Below are positions 5,211-8,544 of a stretch of 8,544 nt of DNA, one piece after another. Every line of letters starts with the position of its first letter. Position 1 is the stretch's first letter. This DNA is from an uncultured Holdemanella sp. (GTDB taxonomy: Bacteria; Bacillota_I; Bacilli_A; Erysipelotrichales; Erysipelotrichaceae). The stretch spans positions 1 to 8,544 of the forward strand of contig CAAEDN010000057.1 of NCBI GenBank assembly GCA_900754615.1, read 5' to 3'. Position numbers and translations under genes: made by a program. The notes below the pieces were generated by a model that saw nothing but the letters and a program-made list of their open reading frames with translations, was not told where the DNA came from and searched no databases.

Positions 5211-6977
5211 TCATCCTTCCTTTCGATGTAAGATTTCATTTCTTTGAATAATTAATTCTTGTTTTTTACTAGCCAATGAAATCTTTAACATCGGATCTTG
5301 CACATTCTTGATCTGATCATTTAGATTGTCAATTTGAGCTTGTAAAGTACATTCTTTGATCTTCCTTAAACTATCATTAAAGAAGTCCTCATTATATTCA
5401 TAAACATGAAATGGATTTTCCATCAAGGTTACCAGCAAATTACGGACTTCTTCTCTTTCGATGTGACTCATAAGAACATCAAAATCAATGTGGTCCATAC
5501 TTCGATACATGTCATAACAATATAATGACAATTCTTCACAAATTGGATCCTGGAAAAATCCAATCTGATCTTTAAATTGATCGGCCGCCATTTTACTATT
5601 CAGAATCATCCATAAAGCCCCATGTTCAGCTAATGTTCTTCCATTTTTTAATGGCTCAATACTATACATCGGTGCTTGTTTTTTTGGCGATTCCTTTTGT
5701 GGAATTATACGACTTGTTTGATTCGATAAATCAAAACCAGTCAAATCTCGAATACGAGAATAATAATCGGCCTTTTCAAAATCTGTGCACGTTCTTTCAA
5801 TAAAAGACTGCATTTCTGTAGTAAATTTTTTCTTATCCTCGTAGTTATCTAAATCATATTGATTCGGTAAATATTCAATTAAAAATTCAACAAAAGAAAT
5901 TGTTTTATGTACCGAGAGATACAATTCATCTTTTCCAAGTTCATTGAAAATTTCGTCTGGATCTTTACCTGTTGTGTTTTTCACAATGGAAAAATTCAAG
6001 CCATAGTCAACAGCTAATTTCCCAAATTTATAAGTAGCTGCCTTGCCAGCTCTATCCCCGTCATAGCAGATGACTAATGGAACATTCAAACGCTTTAATA
6101 ATGTTATTTGTTCTTTAGTACATGCCGTTCCTAAACAAGCAATACTTTCATGAATATCAGCCTTTTCAAAAGCAATGACATCCATGGCCCCTTCGACTAA
6201 AATACAGCGCTTGTTTTTTTTCGCAAATTCTTTGGCCCGATGATAATTAAAAATCAAATTTCCCTTATGATAAATCTTCGTTTCTGAAGTATTGATATAC
6301 TTCGCTGTTTCTTTATCCTCATTTAAACGTCTAGCCGTAAACCCTACAGGATTTCCATTCTCATCATGAATAGGAATCATAAGTCGCTGGTCAAATACAG
6401 CATATGTATCTAAGTCATGAGTACGAATTAGACCTGTTTCTGTAAGTATTTGTTCATTAAAACCTTTTGCCTTGAGATACTTCACACTACGACTCGACTC
6501 AGGTGCATACCCAATTTCAAATCTTTTTATAATGTCTTCATTAATTTTTCTTTGACTTAAATACCGTTTAACCTTTTCTCCATCTTCACTTTCAAGTTCA
6601 AATGTTAAAAAACGAATATACGATTGAACACAGTCATAATAAGGCTGATTAATATCGACTTTAGGTTGAAACTGTTTCGTATCCACATGCAATGGATAAT
6701 GAATAAGTTCAGCTACCTTACAAACGGCTTCCAGAAAGGAAATGTTTTCAATTTTTTGTACAAAAGTAAAGACATTCCCTCCTGTACCACATACGAAACA
6801 TTTGAATATTTGTTTATCTGTAGAAATGGATAAGCTAGGATCATGATCATCATGAAAAGGACATATAGCTTTATAATCTTTGCCTTTTTTTTCTAACGTG
6901 ATATAACGGGACATAACATCAACGATATCTGCCTGTTGACGGATGGCCTTAATATCATCTTCTGATATCCAGCTCAT
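5211..6977 (-). CDS. dnaG: DNA primase DnaG
   Basis: Synthesises the RNA primers for chromosome replication together with the replicative helicase. At 588 aa it is the normal length (about 580-630). The N-terminal zinc-binding domain has ligands C39, H42, C60 and C63 (CPFH, CFVC). The RNA-polymerase core begins about residue 110 and includes RLMIPIHDENGNPVGFTARRL-like sequence (198-218). The Toprim metal site shows E262 (VEGAMD), D306 and D308 (YDGDRAGKAA), and D339/D341 (KDPDE). The C-terminal part (about 430-588) is divergent, as expected for the helicase-interacting domain. The ATG at 6977 shares one base with the glyS stop (TAATG), and no Shine-Dalgarno precedes it. Initiation is thus probably by coupling to glyS, which would keep primase low. 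It is the second gene of the glyS-dnaG-rpoD-trmK operon. Confidence 0.97.
   Translation of the reverse strand: MSWISEDDIKAIRQQADIVDVMSRYITLEKKGKDYKAICPFHDDHDPSLSISTDKQIFKCFVCGTGGNVFTFVQKIENISFLEAVCKVAELIHYPLHVDTKQFQPKVDINQPYYDCVQSYIRFLTFELESEDGEKVKRYLSQRKINEDIIKRFEIGYAPESSRSVKYLKAKGFNEQILTETGLIRTHDLDTYAVFDQRLMIPIHDENGNPVGFTARRLNEDKETAKYINTSETKIYHKGNLIFNYHRAKEFAKKNKRCILVEGAMDVIAFEKADIHESIACLGTACTKEQITLLKRLNVPLVICYDGDRAGKAATYKFGKLAVDYGLNFSIVKNTTGKDPDEIFNELGKDELYLSVHKTISFVEFLIEYLPNQYDLDNYEDKKKFTTEMQSFIERTCTDFEKADYYSRIRDLTGFDLSNQTSRIIPQKESPKKQAPMYSIEPLKNGRTLAEHGALWMILNSKMAADQFKDQIGFFQDPICEELSLYCYDMYRSMDHIDFDVLMSHIEREEVRNLLVTLMENPFHVYEYNEDFFNDSLRKIKECTLQAQIDNLNDQIKNVQDPMLKISLASKKQELIIQRNEILHRKEG
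5214..5222 (-). promoter_or_regulatory. Strong Shine-Dalgarno of rpoD, inside the end of dnaG
   Basis: AAGGAAGGA on the minus strand, ending eight bases before the ATG at 5206. It lies within the last codons of dnaG, directly before its TGA (5213-5211). It decides the rpoD start in favour of MANTNESKK over the upstream ATG at 5239, and gives rpoD a much stronger ribosome site than dnaG. Confidence 0.85.
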
Positions 6978-8356
6978 TAAAATTCGATTCTATTTTCAAT
7001 ATACGAAACAAGATCATCTAAAGAAATACGTTCTTGTTGCATTGTGTCACGATTTCTGACAGTTACACATCCATCGTTTGCTGTTTCAAAGTCAACCGTA
7101 ACACAGAATGGTGTTCCAATCGCATCTTGACGACGGTAACGTTTACCGATACTTTGTGCATCATCATAAGTTACACTAAAGTGTTTTGAAAGTTTTGCGA
7201 ATACTTCATCCCCTTGACCAGATAATTTCTTTGAAAGTGGAAGCACAGCTACTTTATAAGGTGCTAAAGCAGGATGTAATTTCAATACAACACGAGAATC
7301 ATTTTCTAATTGTTCTTCCTGGTAAGCTTCGCACATAACCGCTAACATCAAACGTTCAACACCAACACTTGGTTCAATAACATAAGGAATATATTTTTCG
7401 TTTGCTTCTTGATCAAAATATTCTAAGTTTTGTTTAGACGTTGTCTGGTGTGCTTTTAAATCAAAGTCAGTACGGTCAGCAATACCCCATAATTCTCCCC
7501 ATCCAATAGGTTCAGAGAAGTGGTATTCAATATCACTTGTACCATTTGAGTAGTGTGCCAATTCTTCAGGATCATGTGCACGTAAACGAATGTTTTCTTC
7601 GTTGATACCCAAATCTTTTAAGAATTGAACACAGTTTTTACAATAATATTCAAACCAATCTAAATCTGTTCCTGGTTTACAGAAGAATTCCAATTCCATC
7701 TGTTCAAATTCACGTGTACGGAAAATGAAATTTCCTGGTGTGATTTCATTACGGAAGCTCTTACCAATCTGTCCAATACCAAATGGTAATTTTTTACGCA
7801 TTGTTCTTTGTACGTTTTTAAAGTTGACAAAGATACCTTGTGCTGTTTCAGGACGTAAGTAGATTGTACTTTTTGCGTCTTCTAATACACCTTGGAATGT
7901 TTTAAACATCAAGTTAAATTGACGAATATTTGTAAAGTTTTTAGCTCCACATTTTGGACATGTGATTTCATGTTCTGCAATGTAGTTTTCCATGTCTTCA
8001 TTTGACATACCACCACAGTTTACTGTGTGATTACTTGCTTCTTCAATCAATTGATCCGCTCTAAAACGGCTCTTACATTCTTTACAGTCCATTAATGGAT
8101 CACTAAAGCCTCCAACGTGTCCACTGGCTACCCAAACATTTGGATTCATCAAAATCGCACTTTGTAAGCCCACATTATGCTCACTTTCCTGAATGAAACG
8201 TTTCCACCATGCATTTTTAATATTGTTCTTTAATTCAATGCCTAAAGGACCAAAATCCCAAGTATTTGCCAAACCACCATAGATTTCTGAACCTTGGTAA
8301 ACAAACCCAGAGGTTTTCATGTGATTTACTACATCATTGAATGTCTTTTCGTTCAT
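6977..8356 (-). CDS. glyS: Glycyl-tRNA synthetase, single-chain alpha2 type
   Basis: Class II aminoacyl-tRNA synthetase charging tRNA-Gly. The 459-aa chain is the homodimeric (alpha2) form also found in archaea and eukaryotes, not the alpha2beta2 GlyQ/GlyS of E. coli or B. subtilis; some databases call it glyQS. Evidence: N-terminal TSGFVYQGSEIYGGLANTWD (15-34); class II motif 2 FRNEITPGNFIFRTREFEQ (201-219); motif 3 EPSVGVERLMLAV (328-340); C-terminal anticodon-binding domain (about 358-455) with TVRNRDTMQQ (432-441). Four cysteines, C91/C94 and C133/C136, form a zinc-ribbon-like insertion. I start at 8356 because GAGG (8365-8368) lies eight bases upstream. A frame-compatible ATG at 8407 abuts the -10 box, upstream of the predicted transcript start, and cannot be used if that promoter is right. 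First gene of the operon with dnaG, rpoD and trmK. Confidence 0.96.
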   Translation of the reverse strand: MNEKTFNDVVNHMKTSGFVYQGSEIYGGLANTWDFGPLGIELKNNIKNAWWKRFIQESEHNVGLQSAILMNPNVWVASGHVGGFSDPLMDCKECKSRFRADQLIEEASNHTVNCGGMSNEDMENYIAEHEITCPKCGAKNFTNIRQFNLMFKTFQGVLEDAKSTIYLRPETAQGIFVNFKNVQRTMRKKLPFGIGQIGKSFRNEITPGNFIFRTREFEQMELEFFCKPGTDLDWFEYYCKNCVQFLKDLGINEENIRLRAHDPEELAHYSNGTSDIEYHFSEPIGWGELWGIADRTDFDLKAHQTTSKQNLEYFDQEANEKYIPYVIEPSVGVERLMLAVMCEAYQEEQLENDSRVVLKLHPALAPYKVAVLPLSKKLSGQGDEVFAKLSKHFSVTYDDAQSIGKRYRRQDAIGTPFCVTVDFETANDGCVTVRNRDTMQQERISLDDLVSYIENRIEF

Positions 8357-8364
8357 GTTAATTA

Positions 8365-8368
8365 CCTC
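8365..8368 (-). promoter_or_regulatory. Shine-Dalgarno of glyS
   Basis: GAGG (within ATGAGGTAA) on the minus strand, eight bases before the ATG at 8356. It decides the start 17 codons inside the longest open frame. Confidence 0.8.
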
Positions 8369-8407
8369 ATTTCTTTCATGTATACAGACAAAAGGATACA
8401 CTTGCAT

Positions 8408-8436
8408 ATTATACCCTATTTATCAATAAATTTCTA
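8408..8436 (-). promoter_or_regulatory. Promoter of the glyS-dnaG-rpoD-trmK operon
   Basis: A perfect TATAAT -10 (8413-8408) lies 17 bp downstream of TAGAAA (8436-8431, 4 of 6 to TTGACA). The predicted transcript start is near 8401, giving a leader of about 45 bases with only a weak 5-bp stem (UGUAU/AUACA). There is no room for a T-box leader between this promoter and glyS, and no T-box-like AGGGTGG core is visible. The promoter begins about 25 bp from the apparent end of the group II intron. Confidence 0.75.
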
Positions 8437-8463
8437 TACCAAATCCAAAATGCGACAAAAAGA

Positions 8464-8498
8464 AAGTAGGCGATAGAGTTTAAATTCTACCGCCCCTT
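8464..8498 (-). ncRNA. Group II intron domain VI with bulged branch-point adenosine
   Basis: GGCGGUAGA (8494-8486) pairs with UCUAUCGCC (8477-8469) around an eight-base loop. The stem continues as AAGG with UCUU, leaving a single unpaired A (plus-strand T at 8467), the expected branch-point adenosine. One pair is G.U in this strand and would be A.C in the other. An ordinary terminator is the alternative reading, since C/U-rich sequence follows, but the bulged A and the adjacent domain V favour an intron. Confidence 0.72.
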
Positions 8499-8501
8499 AT
8501 C

Positions 8502-8534
8502 AAACCATACGTGCCCTATTAAGGCATACGGCTT
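8502..8534 (-). ncRNA. Group II intron domain V
   Basis: 33-nt hairpin: AAGCCGUA pairs with UAUGGUUU, a two-base CG bulge (8510-8511) follows, then UGCC pairs with GGCA, extended by a U.G pair. The catalytic AGC triad is present at positions 2-4 of the hairpin. The loop is UAAUA-like rather than the usual GNRA tetraloop, which is unusual and may mean a variant or degenerate copy. Confidence 0.75.
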
Positions 8535-8544
8535 ACCAATGTGA

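Larger units (their letters stand above)
8461..8544 (-). mobile_element. 3' end of a group II intron (domains V and VI; body off right edge)
   Basis: Read on the minus strand, 8534-8464 folds as a domain V followed by a three-base linker and a domain VI, the hallmark order of a self-splicing, retrotransposing group II intron. Domain V begins AAGCCGTAT and closes GCACGTATGGTTT, close to the usual bacterial AGCCGUAU...GCACGUACGGUU form. The G.U wobbles in both domains pair only in minus-strand RNA. The rest of the ribozyme and any reverse transcriptase/maturase would lie beyond 8544. The exact 3' splice end (near 8461) is not clear because no typical AY end is obvious, so a degraded remnant is possible. 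Confidence 0.75.

Noticed and set aside
5206..5239. Longer rpoD start at 5239
   Set aside because: It overlaps dnaG and has no Shine-Dalgarno, whereas the ATG at 5206 has an excellent one and the typical spacing.
8357..8407. Longer glyS start at 8407
   Set aside because: That ATG abuts the -10 box and is upstream of the predicted transcript start; homology begins after the ATG at 8356.
8294..8476. Small plus-strand open frame of 60 codons near the right edge
   Set aside because: It lies antisense to the glyS start, promoter and intron domain VI, with no family resemblance.
8469..8494. Simple intrinsic terminator of a gene beyond the right edge
   Set aside because: A hairpin with U-rich sequence after it is present, but the bulged A, the three-base linker and an adjacent domain V-like hairpin fit a group II intron better. 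Kept only as an alternative.
1..8544. CRISPR arrays, tRNA or rRNA genes, toxin-antitoxin or defence genes
   Set aside because: No regularly spaced repeats, tRNA-like cloverleaf or rRNA segment was seen, and all long frames are accounted for by housekeeping genes.

Overview
The window is an AT-rich, densely packed stretch of a low-GC Firmicutes (Bacillota) chromosome. Gene content and order resemble the Bacillus sigA region, but there is a single-chain alpha2 glycyl-tRNA synthetase where Bacillus has glyQ and glyS. Together with the style of the partial IS200-type transposase at the left edge, this suggests a gut-type member of the Erysipelotrichia/Coprobacillaceae or a related Clostridia group. 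That placement is an inference from memory of the families, not a search.

Layout, left to right. Positions 1 to about 185 hold the left end of an IS200/IS605-type insertion sequence: the first 11 codons of tnpA (minus strand, running off the left edge), an 18-bp perfect stem that buries its ribosome binding site, and three smaller hairpins. Next comes a minus-strand pair, cshB-like DEAD-box RNA helicase then nfo (endonuclease IV), joined by an ATGA overlap and closed by a terminator that contains the nfo stop codon. Divergent from it is ispH (plus strand); the two promoters are back to back and share the same -35 bases. ispH converges on trmK: the coding ends overlap by 16 bp and both stops sit inside one bidirectional terminator hairpin. 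The rest is one minus-strand operon, glyS (alpha2 GlyRS), dnaG (primase), rpoD/sigA (primary sigma factor), trmK (tRNA m1A22 methyltransferase), driven by a promoter at about 8408-8436. The right edge (8461-8544) carries what looks like the 3' end of a group II intron (domains V and VI) on the same strand, just upstream of that promoter.

The operon groups the start of translation (GlyRS), replication (primase), transcription (sigma A) and tRNA modification. The junctions alternate: glyS and rpoD have strong Shine-Dalgarno sites, while dnaG and trmK have none and start at TAATG stop/start overlaps, so they are probably translated by coupling and at lower level. The core genes look intact and ordinary. 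The most interesting material is at the two edges (mobile elements) and in the very compact regulatory junctions. I see no sign of an undescribed multi-gene system within the window.
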